NCBI GenBank assembly: GCA_029215795.1
Contig: JARDYH010000001.1
Coordinates: 116,896,533-116,960,532 of the forward strand
Reading direction: 5' to 3'
Origin: Anniella stebbinsi
Lineage: Eukaryota; Chordata; Lepidosauria; Squamata; Anniellidae
Length of the DNA: 64,000 nt
The position numbers and the translations under genes were made by a program. The notes below the pieces were generated by a model. It was not told the origin of the DNA, did not search any database, and saw only the letters and a list, made by a program, of their open reading frames with translations. Below are positions 1-12,400 of this stretch, in pieces; position 1 is the stretch's first letter; each line of letters opens with the position of its first letter.

Positions 1-930
1 TAATTGAATGTTTGTATAGATAATATTTACTGGTGAACTGATTTTTTATTAGTTTATGTTTATCTGATTATTTGAGTAAGGTATATGATCCCCGGTATCT
101 CTAAGTTTGTGTATTTTGTTTTACAGTTAGTTTAACATCATGGCAACATTGTTTTAGGAAGGGCTGTAATTACTGTTTATATTTTTCCCAACTGAAGAGG
201 CCCAGTTTGGCCAAAACACTTGTGGGACATAGGCATTGTATATTTTTACAGCCTTTTGATTTGGAAATCAGTGTTGTAACTACACATATGTCATAGAGTG
301 ATGGGTTCTTAATAAATTGTTCTAAATTTTGTGTGAAATATCAGTATTTATATTCAATTTGTCAAGTTTTGTCAAGTTTTACACACAATTTTCTTTACAT
401 CTAGGCAAGATCGACATTACTGCTTTAAAATGCTTTATAACAGTAGTGACAATAATTGGGGCCCAGGACACACTCCATATACACGTTTCAAACCGTGTTC
501 AAAGTGACATAGCCTGCTTGGTGTAGATCTGGCCCAATTCTATTTTGCTGTTAGTTAGCTATTAAGGACAGGCCTGTTTTACTGCCACAAATCTCTTCTT
601 TGCTTTTGCTCTAATAGACTGACATGGCTACCCCTCAAGAAATTACATCAATTTCATTTAATTTCTACCTATCATTAGCCTTCTTAAAGACTAAGGAGCT
701 GTGCCAGGAACAAAAGGTATTAATCCCAGGGATAGGCTGCCTGATAACTTCCAGATGTTTTGCACCACAATTCCTATAATTCCATACCATTGGCCATGGT
801 CTCTGGTATTTATGGGAGTTGTAGCCCAAAACATCTGGAGGGCACTGGTGAATTCTGTCATCATTATTATTATTTATAAATCCATGCCCCCTTTCTACCA
901 TAATTATCTAGAAGCACTGCAACAAAAGAG
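1..930. other. Unassigned AT-rich sequence with one degenerate miniature element
   Basis: I see no gene here. Between about 738 and 855 is a degenerate self-complementary repeat (CCAGATGTTTTG ... CAAAACATCTGGAGGGC), the same family as the hAT-like elements at 17217 and 43045. The rest is unremarkable. Confidence 0.5.
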
Positions 931-933
931 TGT

Positions 934-1461
934 GGCAGCATTCGGATGACACTTTAGACAACGGAGAGGGGAATAGCATACTCACAGTGCATTATTTTTG
1001 CGGCGCCCGCCACACACATCTTGCCTCTCTCTTTCCTCCCCCCCTTCCTCCTCCCCGTCCCCCCCCCCCCCCCGCGCAACTGAAAGTCCTGGTGTCCTTC
1101 TGGGCAGCTGCATCTGGTCCCTCCCCGTCAGTCCTCCAGCCGTATCCCATCATTCACCGCAAGTTCTACTGGCTGCATCGGAGCAGCCGGGAGTTTTCGG
1201 CTGCTCCTGCCAGCGAACGCTATGCCTGAGTGGAATAATACACGGAGAGAGGGTGGTTCCCTCCACATGACACTTTAACAACGGATTTCGGGATAAACAA
1301 TGTGCAAGCCCATTGTTTTTCTCCATTGTTTAATTGCCCCAAATAGGGTACCGTCAGTTGTGTGTGTGTTGTGTATTGCCCTCCACACCACACAATAAGC
1401 AACACAACTGTCGGTTGCCTCTTCCCCCCTCCGTTGATTGTCCTGTTGTCCAAATGCTGCC
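934..1461. mobile_element. MITE with 3-bp target duplication (family A, copy 1)
   Basis: The terminal inverted repeats are GGCAGCATTCGGATGACA and its near complement TGTTGTCCAAATGCTGCC. TGT is duplicated on both sides (931-933 and 1462-1464). No transposase frame is present. The 3-bp duplication suggests a PIF/Harbinger-type mobiliser, but this is inference. A C-rich tract (about 1056-1073) lies inside. Confidence 0.7.
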
Positions 1462-1679
1462 TGTGTAACCTTGCCTGCATTCTTTATGCATTTAATTGAA
1501 TTTATTAATACCGCTTGTACATGGCAAAATCTCTTAAGTGGTTGCTTAGTCTGCAATCCCATACCCACTTACCTGGGAGTAAGACCCATTAGATAGATAG
1601 GATTGCACTCTTAGAGAATTTTGATCGAGCGTATTGGTCGTGTTTATGACACTGATTCCTATATACTTCTACCACTCCA

Positions 1680-2345
1680 TTCCCGCACATGGAGGACTCT
1701 CGGAGCTTCAATCGTGACTCGGAAGTGAAGCGTATGTGGAAAGCTTGGATATCTTACCACAACCAAAATCTCTTTGGGAGGAGGAGGGGGGCGGCGGCGG
1801 CGAGTTAGCCCCTCCTTTCGCTTCAGCTGGTTGGGTCTTCAGCAAGCAGCCTTGTGCCTGACACGGGGCGGGCCGTGCATGCTGGATCCCGGAAGCGCTT
1901 TACGACCGTGTATAGCGCGCTGGCCCGCCCCTTCCCTCCACTCCCACCCAACGCGCTCCGCCGGTACCCCCCGGAGACGCCCCTCGCCTCACGTAGACGG
2001 GAAGGGGGGCTGCCCCACCCCCAAGAAGCGAGGGGGGGAGCTGGCCGCCTCTGCTTCCCCCGTCCCTGGGGGTCGAGTGGGAGGGAAGCGCGAGATGGTC
2101 TTACTGGAACCGGCCCCCCCGCGTGCGGTGAGAGGGGGAAGGGCCCGGGATGCATGTGTGTGTTTAGGGAGGGAGGGAGGGAGGGACAGGATTGTTGGCC
2201 AAGCATGACAGGCCGGGGAGGGGGCTGCTTGTGCCCCCGTTGAGTGGGGCGGAAGCATCTAGGACTCAAAGCGCTGGGCTGGGGGGAGTGTTTGGGATTA
2301 GAGCGCGCGGGGGGCGGGAGAGTTACGTTTTTGTGGTCTGCAGGG
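1680..2345 (+). promoter_or_regulatory. TAB3: CpG-rich island, probable TAB3 promoter and 5' UTR
   Basis: This is the largest block in the window that is rich in G+C and in CpG dinucleotides, with many GC-box-like GGGCGG/CCGCCC runs. It stands out sharply from the AT-rich surroundings. It lies about 7 kb upstream of the first TAB3 coding exon on the same strand, which fits a CpG-island promoter with one or more untranslated leader exons. No protein-coding frame here looks real: the open frames are low-complexity Pro/Arg/Gly translations present on both strands. A candidate leader-exon donor (GCG followed by GTGAGA) lies near 2128, but I cannot confirm the transcription start or leader exon from sequence alone. 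Confidence 0.6.
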
Positions 2346-4956
2346 GGTGTTTATTTACCCCCCCCTAATGAAAATCTTGCATAGGGTGGGAGACATCAAT
2401 AAGGTAACCCTGACCACGTACATGCACACATATCTATATATAAACAAATGCATGGTAAAAGATAAACTTTATGTTTCCCAGTTTTTTATGTTATGAATTT
2501 AGCAGGGTTGCTTTTCTTGAAGGTACAGTGGCTTTATGAATAAGACGAGGTTTGAAGAAAAGAGGGATTCAATTCTGAGTGATGGTGAACCTCTTCTTGA
2601 GGCCTGTAGTGGAGGGTCAGATATTGTGATGCCCTCCTTTCCACTTCTGTTCTCCCACCCTCTGAACCTACTTTGCTTGGATTTCTCCATTCTTGTGCAA
2701 ATAGATTTGATTCTCTGTGGTTCTGAATTGTTAAATTAGAGACAAGGTAAAACATTTAAATGTTTAAATGTGTGAGGCTTTTTCTCAACACCTACATGTA
2801 AAACTTTTTCTCTGTTTTGAACCCTGTTTTTGGGTTGCTTGGATATGCCACACCTATGCATGTATTTGTATAGCTGGGATGTGGGTAGTGCCACAATTAT
2901 GGTCCTGTTACTGTTGTAACTTAATGTGTAATAGTTGCTTCTTCCTTTGCCATGTCTTCTCAGCATGGTGACTGCAGTATGATGCTGCTTCTTTGGTTTT
3001 GGCAGCTTTGGAAATAGAAAATCCTGAGTGACAGCAAGGCCTTGGCAATGTATTGAAACTTTGCCTTGCTGAATTTTAGATCACTTTTGTTGTGATGTGT
3101 GTGCGTTTAGAGCATATCTTTTCAAAAGAAGTCAGAGTAAGAGCCTGCATATATGATTTAAAAATACAATATATTTTTCTTAATGCTGTATTAGCACCAG
3201 GCTGGATCCAGTGTTACTTGTGTTATATTCTGTTCTCTCATAAATTAAGACAGCAGGGTAACCTTGCTGCAGTGGGAATTGGTACTTCACCACAAATCAA
3301 CATGAAATGGGGGGCATTGTGGCAGAATGGAGGGGTTGGGAAGGGGCATTGCCTATTTAGTATTTGCCTCCTAACATTATTTTTCTTCTTGGTGTAGCAA
3401 CCATGTAATAAGTCAACAGAATAATTAGCCTATCTACCTATTCATCTTTCTACCTATGCTAGCTGTTTATGGCAGAAAGTAACCAACACTTTTAATACTT
3501 TCTTGCCTAGTAGTCCAATAAAAATCCTTATACACTACAGGTGAATCATTGTGTTTTAGGGGCTCTCTCACTGTAATGATACATTGGGATATTGCTCTAT
3601 CTGTAAAAAAGTAAAAAATGTATTGCAAAATGAGGCAGACGGGAGGACTGAAAAGTTGTATTATGAGTTGCTTGTAATGTGAATATTGTAGGTGATAGTG
3701 ACACTTGCACAGCCAGGGAGCACTAGCTGAGTGAGAAAACCTGCATTTTCCCAGTGATGATGTGTTAAATGGTAGACTGCTTTGAGCGCTATTTTCTTGG
3801 TGGCAAGCCTAAATAGGGAAATGTGATTTCTTCAAAACAAAAACACTATCTGGAGAAGAGAGAGATCATTAGTCCCCACAACACGTACTTTTTTAAAAAA
3901 AGAATAACGCAACAGTTGCTAGTAACAGGTTGTGTACAGAATTGTGTAAATTCAGTAGGTCTGTCAATGGCTGTTAACAACAATAACTGAATATGGACCC
4001 TTTGTGTTCAGAAACAGTTTACTTAAAATTTCCGATCTTGGGGCAAATAACAAAATAAAGACTGCCACTACCTCAAACTGCTTGTGTGCTTCCCTGGGAC
4101 ATCATCCTGGCTGTTTTCAGTGATGGTGCCAAGCTTGATGGGCTGACTCAGCATGGGACCAGAAGCAGGCTAATATTTAGCCATTGCTGTAGCAGATTAT
4201 GTACATATATTATTTTGTGTGGTTTTATGTATGTGTGCATATGTATTTGTCTACCAGTCCAAGGTGCAAAGGGCGTTTGCCATGAAGACAACTTTATTTT
4301 AGGCTTTATGCCTCAAATACCAAATTAATGAGCCACAAAATTTAGTTCTTAGTGCAGTTAGGCAACATACACTGTTACAGAGATCAGCACTGATGATGTA
4401 TTGGAAATGTAGCACAAGATGCAGTCAATTTATATATTTTGATGGGCCTCTGATGCCATCTGTGCACTTTCTGATGTGAGAATTGAAGTGGAAGCTCAGC
4501 ATCCTCCTGGGACACACAAAAGATGACAGTAAATAATAGGATGTAGACTTCATTAAACTGGATAATCTTTTAACTAAAGTTTCTCCACATGAGCCATTAT
4601 ATCTTTAGCCCTGTGTCTTGTGTGACCTTTTCCATTTTCAGCAAAGAGTGTCTGGCAAGCAGAGAAGCCTAACAATCCCTCTAGCCAACCATTCATAAGC
4701 ATGCTTTTTCTAGGTTACTTTTTAATTTTCTACTATGGCTCATTGAAACGTATTGTTTTGTAGGCATCCCACATATTCCTTTATATTAGAAACATTAGAA
4801 TACATCTTGATCTATCTTAAATTGTTGTGCTTGGTTCTTGAGACGCTATCTTCTGGTGATTAGTTTAGAAATGAGAAACATTTGACATGTGGTATTTGTA
4901 TGCCTCTTTAAGTAGGGGGACAGCTGGATTAAGATTGGGGGACAAATGGTAAGGGC

Positions 4957-5075
4957 AGATTTATTTATTGATTTATTTATTTTATTACATTTGTATACCG
5001 CCCCATAGCCGAAGCTGAGGCCACCTGAGCCTCAAGTAACAGAAATGGTTCTAGGAGAACCCCCATTCCAACTTC
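4957..5075 (-). mobile_element. LINE 3'-end fragment (L2/CR1 group)
   Basis: A TTTATTTATT-rich tail is followed by CCGCCCCATAGCCGAAGCT and then GCCACCTGAGCCTCAAG. It matches, on the - strand, pieces of the longer LINE copy at the right edge of the window (about 62.8 and 63.55 kb), with internal sequence deleted. Confidence 0.65.
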
Positions 5076-5127
5076 TGTCTCTGGTGATAGAGATGAGCAA
5101 GGGCAAGTGAGATGATCTTGTCTTGAT

Positions 5128-5358
5128 AATAATAATAATAATAATAATAGTATATTTATTTCTTACCTGCCTCTCCCTCTGGATCAAGGCGGGGAACAAC
5201 AATACAAAACAGCATAAAATATATAAAACTGATTAAAAACATTTAAAACTAATGAATTATTAAAAACATATAAAACTAATACGTTATTTAAAAGCATCTT
5301 AAAATTCAACTGGGTAGGCCTGCCGGAAGAGATCAGTCTTCATAGCTTTCTTAAATTC
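5128..5358 (-). mobile_element. LINE 3'-end fragment with (TAA)n tail
   Basis: An (AAT)n run is followed by TTACCTGCCTCTCCCTCTGG and, further on, AGGCCTGCCGGAAGAGATCA. The same unit occurs at 16522-16762 and, on the + strand, at 45100-45445. Confidence 0.65.
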
Positions 5359-5597
5359 CGGGTCCACTGTCTTGGGTCATCTAGAATACTTGGGGTCAGC
5401 ACAGACATTGCACTATATGTATTTGTAGTTGGCATTTACCATTCTTTATTACCTTAACTCACTAGTTAAGATCCCAAACATATAGCCCAGTTTGGACCCA
5501 AGCATAAGACAAGATTCCATGGGAATCCTGGCTTATCGATTTACGTGCAGCATGCTTGCGATTGATGCCCAATTGTTCCTGCTTCAAGCAGGAGTAG

Positions 5598-5636
5598 CTA
5601 AACAAACCACAGACCATCTGTCTGTGGTTTGTTTAG
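5598..5636. repeat. Perfect 17-bp inverted repeat (hairpin)
   Basis: CTAAACAAACCACAGAC (5598-5614) and its exact complement (5620-5636) flank a 5-base spacer. It sits in a repeat-like stretch (about 5480-5720) and is probably the core of a miniature element. Confidence 0.75.
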
Positions 5637-5868
5637 TGTTATGTGTGAACTGAGAACTCTGGTTTGTTTCTTCCCCGACGAGCCAGAGTCATAAACCATA
5701 GCCAGATTGCGCCTATAGTGAAACAAAAATTTAGTTTACAAATCTAAGCTTTACCTCTTGATGAATGGTACAGGGAGTTGATGGGATTTGCTTGTCACCC
5801 TGCAAAGTCACTTCAGATTATAGTTTCAAATCCTGACTTGCAACCATGCCTTAACGACGGGTTAGATC

Positions 5869-5995
5869 AGAGGTGAGCAATGCCTGCGTATATTAGACAT
5901 TTTGGCCTATAGCTACGATCAGCTCTGTCTAGCATAACCAATGGTGAGAGTTATGGCCCTCCATATGTTTTAGCCTACAAGTTGCTCAGTCCTGG
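5869..5995. mobile_element. Degenerate hAT-like miniature element
   Basis: It has the same plan as the element at 43045 (TGAGCAA ... TTGCTCA ends). It is flanked by GTTAGATC and GTTAGATT, an imperfect 8-bp duplication as in hAT elements. Confidence 0.5.
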
Positions 5996-8900
5996 GTTAG
6001 ATTTTCAGATATAATTATTAATAGTGATGATATATGTGTAGGAAGCTTTCTCCTCATACTCTAATTGGCCAGTATCAGCTTTCATTCTTAATGATGAGAT
6101 GGGAATGAAGCATGTTTTGCCCTGTAATTTCTCCAAGCCCTTATTGGGACCCCTCTTCCCCCAGGTATAAGATGCAGAATTCAAATGATCTCAAAGTGAG
6201 GGGATTAACTGATAATTCCACATGTACACAGTGTGGTTGCCTGTGCAAATGCACCCATGTTTTTAAATGTGATAATGCCTCAACTAAAGTCCAAATGGGT
6301 GGAAGTCACAGTGGGCCCAGCCACTCTGTTTAAAGCCTACCTAGTTATTATATTTGTGTCCCAATATTTAATCTTTTACTTTTGTTGGGTTTAGCAGAAA
6401 GCAATAGAAATATTTAGAAAATTAAATATTACTAGTGTACTCTACTAATGCTTAATTCTTTGACTATGGGGCAGTTTGCATGATTAATTACCCCCCCCCC
6501 CCATTTGTCAAGCACAAGTGGGAGTGAGTGAGCACACTGCCTCCTGTGCACTCCTCTCATCCGCTTTTAATCAATACCTTACGATTGGCCGAGTCATAGG
6601 TTGTGAATGAGATGTGTGAACCCAGAGTGCTGTGTTGTTTAAAGGTTAAACAACCCAGTGGTTAACCCAACAACAAACCGGGTCAGTATGCTACATATAT
6701 ATATGTTTTGTGATTTGATGTGTAATCTGTGGATGAGATTTTGTGATTGAGCTATTGGCTCTGTGCATATTTCTAGTTCTTATGGCACATGGGACTAGTC
6801 TGGATTATGGTAGATTGATGGTGGCATCATATCCTCAGAAGGGGCCAACCACCTTAATACTTAATTTTTAGAAATAACAATTTCAAAATAAAAATAACAT
6901 CTGCTGTAGTCTGGCATCCATGAAAATCATATGTGAATTCTCTTAATTAAATATAGTGAAATATGAAAAGTTATTTGCGGCACAAGTATGTCACATATTT
7001 CCAAAATGATATTCTGTTCCAAAGAAAACCTCAAATCTCATTTGACCTAAAACTGGCTTGGGGATCTGGAATCTGAACTGCCTGAATCACAGCCTATATA
7101 TTTAAAGATGCTTTACTCTGCTCAAGAGATGAAAAAGATCCCGTAGTGGATATTTGTGGTTATCTTTGCATTTTGTGATGTGCCACTTAGAAGTGAGGCA
7201 GCACTGTGCCTACAACAGCTAGATACACCAAAAGAAGGGAGCCTGGCTCCTATTGCTCTATTGCAAAATGATGTCTTTAGTCACATTAGTGTAAGTATTA
7301 TGTGGAACAGGGCACCAGCTGCCTGAACCCTGTGGAGTGATTCCCTGTACCAACGTTGCTGTCCTGCTTTTTTCATGGCCTGTGAGGACCAATTAACACA
7401 GTTCTGTTTTCCCATTTACTTTGTGAGATTGCTGTTGGAAGTGATCTCAATTGGAAATGCAACATCTGAATTGCTCATGCACATCAGTTGCATCCTTCTG
7501 AATCCATGCTTTACAATTTTCTGGATCATAATTCTGCATTTACAAATAAGTAGGGAAGCAATTAATGGTTAGTTTCTTCATTACCTTATAGAAAGTTGAT
7601 TTTTGTGTATTTGTGTCCCATGTGTTTTATATTTGTAGACAATTAATGGCTTGCATGTTTTTTGTAATACTCCTAGACTTTGGAAGCAGATGTACTTGTG
7701 AGGATTCTCCAGTAATAAGATCCTAATTATAATCTTGCCTGAAAAATTCCATACTTACAATAAAAGCCCTTTTAAAGGCACTCTTAACAATTCTGTCTTG
7801 ATTTTGGAAGCAACATATCTTTTTAATACTTAGAAAATGACTTGATTGAGAGATCAAGAGTATATCAGTGAGAAAAAGATATGGTACACATAATTGTCTG
7901 AAAAGAAGCACAGTTCTAATGTTACAGAGGTTTATGTGGTAACTTTTATTTGAATTGCACAACTATAACATTTCTGTACTTCAGCAAATGACCTATTAAA
8001 ACTGGAATTTAACTAGGTTAAATCCTTAAATGATCCCCATCCAGTTACACTGGCTACATATAATGATGCAGCTAATTGCTTAGTGGTTACTGTCAAGATA
8101 TTGATCCAAATTGGAATGTCAGCGTTGGCAATACTGACAGATGCGTATATGGCCAGCCGAAGGCTCTGGTGGTATTTTCATACTTATAAAGATTGTCTGT
8201 CTCTGTTGACTGGACTGTCAATTGTAAGTGTTGTGATGTGTTTCCCTCCATGACTAGAAGTGATTGAACCATGTATCATGCTACAGTGCAGCTCTGCCTG
8301 AGTCCATAAACAGTATTGCAGCTTAGACAAATTTGTCAATTGCATGTCTCCCGCCTGCTTATTGTAATATATGGTGGGGAAGATGTATATTTGGAAATGC
8401 ATCAGGGAAAATGATTGGCCAAGCTTCATGTTTAAACAAGTTTTGTCCAGTATTGCTTGACTGTTCATGGGTGGATAACAATCTGCTGTTGGTCTTCAAT
8501 GTGATGCAGATCATGTGGATCAGTTGCAAATCGTCAAGGAGTGGTGTAAACTGTTTTCTAACATGTTCAAAGCATCTTACAACCACAGAGAAAGAAAATT
8601 AAATAAAAATGAGATGAAAATATAATCTATGATATTTTCAGTCTTTCAGAAGCAAGATGAAAAGGGACAATTTTATAGTCCTTTCAAAAGTAAAGCAAAG
8701 AAGATTAATTCCTTAATATAAAACTGACCCATTCATGGGTTTCTCTACAAACAGATCCTATGGTACCATCACTATTTTTCTGTGCAAGTAAATCAGGAAA
8801 ATAGAAATCCCCATTCCTGTTAGTTTTGGAGTGGAAGGTGTGCTAGAAGTATGATTTCCTACATGCCTCCCTGTCTCTTGAATAGAAGGGGAAACTTATG

Positions 8901-9246
8901 GCAAGGACTGTGGAGATGTTCTTTTCCAAAGCTCTCTTGCTATAAATATAAGACAGAGTTGGTATATCTTATCAAGGGAGAGCCCTTGTCTGATTTCCTT
9001 GAAGATTTTTTTTCAAGGGTGGAAAGAGAAGCTTCTTTCCCTTTCAGGTACAGTTCTTAGAATATGAGTTGCAATTTCTTCTTTATATCCTCTTGTGGGT
9101 TTCAGTAGGGCATTGAACAAAGTGAAGACGGTAATTGCCTTATGAAATATTAAGCTGGGATATTGGCTTATGTATATCTGTGCACTGTATGTGTTTTTCT
9201 GAATTTTCTTCATACATGTTTTCTTCATTTTACTATGTATTTATAG

Positions 9247-9437
9247 AAGATGCTGGCAACATCAGAAGATCATAACCACTGGGAAGCTTGTTGACTGCTG
9301 TTTCCTCAGAATTTTGAGATTAACATCAGTCTGCCATGGCACAGGGCAGCCAACAACTTGACATGCAGGTACTCCATGACCTCCGGCAACGTTTCCCTGA
9401 GATTCCAGAAGGTGTGGTGTCTCAGTGTATGCTCCAG
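9247..9437 (+). CDS. TAB3: TAB3 first coding exon (5' UTR 9247-9335, CDS from 9336)
   Basis: The acceptor TTATAG ends at 9246 and the donor is CAG|GTAGG after 9437. The coding part of 102 nt (34 codons, ending phase 0) encodes the first half of the CUE ubiquitin-binding domain, including [11 protein letters not shown]. The ATG at 9336 is the family start. Confidence 0.93.
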
Positions 9438-12400
9438 GTAGGTTTTAAGAGATACAACATTTATTTCTCTTTTTAACTTTTTAGACTCCATTGTGACAAG
9501 CTAGTAAAATCCAAGCATAACTTTATCTTTTTTGTTTCTGAAAGATAAAAGTCTTCCCTTTGTGGTGGAGGAATGAAAACTAATTTACTCCAAGTGATTT
9601 ATTCCAAATATTTCACAGTAGTACTTCATTTTACATTAAGGAAAAGTTACTGCCTTTTCACATATAAAATCGATTATACTAGTATGGGTTGTTCCTGTGC
9701 TGTTTAGCTGCACTGAGATTTTTTAACCCTCGTTAAGTTACTAAAGTGAAATTCTCTGATAGCTCTCAAAGTTCAAATAAGAGGGGGAAGAAATTCATTT
9801 CTAACTAGTGGAGTAGAAATGTTGTCATTCCTATTTTCTAAATTACTTGTCAGCCTTTATATACTTTATAGTTAAACACTGCTTAGAAGTAGAGTGGAAG
9901 ATCAGCAGTTTCCCCAAATACAGCAATAACTCCCAAGAGTTAGGTCTGGAGTTTGAAAACTGAAGAAACTGGGAGCCAACTGTTTGGAGCTCACTGTCTT
10001 GCTACCTCAAAACACAAATTCAAATACATATTTTGAACCCCCACCTCTCCAAAATAGGGAAGATAATAATCAGAATAACAAATACAGTGCAGGTAAAGGA
10101 AGTGCTGTGGTGAAGGCAGACATGTGAGCCTGATCGTTAAGAACTAGATGCTATTGCCATTGGATTGCTTGAGAACAATAATTTCTAATAGCATCTGGCC
10201 CAATTTAGTATATTGGAAGCATTGGAAACTACAATTTTCATGAGTCTCAGAGGCAATGAATTCTCAGGGCATGCTCAGGGAAAAAGTAAGATTTACAGTG
10301 GATCACAATAAGGTCTTAAGTTTGCTGCAGTCACATACATGTAAAAAGAGACATGCCTATGAATCATGTTCTTCATCTAAAAAGGGGTGCCTTTTCCCTT
10401 AAAGTCCCTTGTTTTATTCATATGCAAATTTAATTGAATAAAAATCATGATTATTCAATCAAGACTTTAAATCGGGTGACAGCTCTAACTGAAATATAAT
10501 ACTGAAGACTTATTCAAAGGCTTGTTGATGATTGACATGGAATTATGCAAATAGAATTATAGTATAGTTTGTACATGGATTTATAGTATAATTTGTCAGA
10601 TTCATTTACTTTATAACACTTAACATGTGCTACTTCTTATTAGAACAACAACAACCTTGATGCTTGTTGTCGAGTTCTTGCACAAGAGAGTAACAAATAC
10701 CTGTATATGGAGTACCACAGTCCAGATGACACCCGAATGAACAGGAATCACCTTCTGCATATTAACCTGGGCATCCATCCTCATGCCAGCTATCATGGAG
10801 GGGACGGAGCTCAACTTAATGGTGGTCGTACACTGGTACATAGTTCAAGTGATGGACATATTGATCCACAACGCACAGCAGGTAAACAACTGATATGCTT
10901 AGTTCAAGAACCACATTCTGCTCCAGCTGTTGTGGCAGCTTCTCCCAACTACAATCCATTTTTTATGAATGACCAGAATAGAAATGCAGCTACTCCTCCT
11001 CCGCAACCACCTCAGCAACCTTCTTCCATACAAGCTGGAATGAATACATCTGCTATGCAAGGCCCTCCTCCTCCTCCTACATATATGCACATACCTCGGT
11101 ACAGCACAAATCCTATAACTGTTACAGTGTCACAAAACCTCCCTTCTGGACAGACTGTACCTAGAGCTTTACAGATTCTTCCTCCGATTCCAAGCAATCC
11201 TTATGGAAATCCTGGCTCTCTCTACATTAGGCAGACATCTCAAGGTTCTTCAGGACGACAGACTCCCACTCAGAATCCACAGTGGCATTCATCGCCACAA
11301 GGTCCAGTTCCACATTACAGTCCACATCCATTACCTATCTATCCACACCAACAGAACTATCAGCCTTCTCAGTATTCTCCAAAACAGCCCCAGATCCCTC
11401 AGTCACCTTTTCGATCACCACCTGCTTCTCAATGTCCTTCTCCTTTTGGCTCACCTCAGCATCAAGTTCAGCCTACTCAGTTAGGACATCAAAGTTCCCA
11501 TGTGTTTATGCCTCCTAGTCCTTCAACTGTGCTACCCCATCCATATCAACAAACGCCCCAGACGTATCAAAAACCAGGTGGACACTCAGTATCTTATCTC
11601 CCATATGGTGGACCTACCTTATCTAAAGGCTCCATGAACAAGATAGAAATTACAGTTGAGCCACCACAAAGACCGGGGACTACAATTAATAGAAGCCCTT
11701 CGCCTATAAATAACCAACCGTCCCAACGGAACCAGCACCCATTGTATGCACCTGCTACTCCTCCTTCAAGTTCTCCTTCCAGAAGTATGTCAAGTCAGCC
11801 CAAACCACCTTATAGTGTTAATCCTGTATATATAACATACACGCAACCAGCTGGACCTACAGGTGTACTTTCACAGTCCCCTCGGGTAATGGTATCTCAG
11901 CCAAATCCAGCAGTTTTTAAGATCACAGTAGGCCGGGCACCAGCTGAGAACCTTTTAAATTTAGTGGACCAAGAAGAGCATTCTGCAGCACCAGAACCTA
12001 TCCAGCCCATTTCAGTTGTACCAGGATCTGGAGGTGAAAGGGGAAGCCATAAGTACCAGAGGAGTTCCAGTTCTGGATCAGATGACTATGCTTATACTCA
12101 AGGTAAACTTACTGAGAATTACTGAAGCTTGCAGTTCAAACATTTTTTAAAAAAAATATACCATTTGAACTCTTGTGCAAATTAAATGCTTGCGTCCCTA
12201 AGCTACTGATAGCCTCCCAGATTCAAAAGCCAATGTGAAATACCATAGTTATTTAGTATGGATTGTTAAGAACAAATACATGCAATCTTGTCCCATGAGA
12301 GAGGAGGTGGAAGAAGCAAATGTTTCTTCAGTTTACTCATTTTGGTTTCTGCAGCAGCAAAGAAGGTGTCAGGGTTTAATGGCTAGTTTCAGGGCAATGT

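Larger units (their letters stand above)
2346..9246. other. Putative TAB3 leader intron, mostly unassigned
   Basis: This lies between the CpG island and the first coding exon. Apart from LINE tails near 5 kb and miniature elements near 5.6-6.7 kb, listed separately where clear, no gene is supported. Short open frames are isolated, lack splice context and resemble nothing known. A C run at 6491-6502 sits in a repeat-like GC-richer patch (6480-6690). Confidence 0.5.

Noticed and set aside
930..1270. Pro-rich open frames with a PPPP run
   Set aside because: They lie inside a miniature transposon and come from a C-rich tract.
1774..2269. Overlapping Pro/Arg/Gly-rich open frames on both strands
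   Set aside because: Low-complexity translations of a CpG island; no domain, and open on both strands at once.
7723..7962. Isolated short open frame
   Set aside because: No splice sites, domain or conservation argument; typical length for chance in AT-rich DNA.
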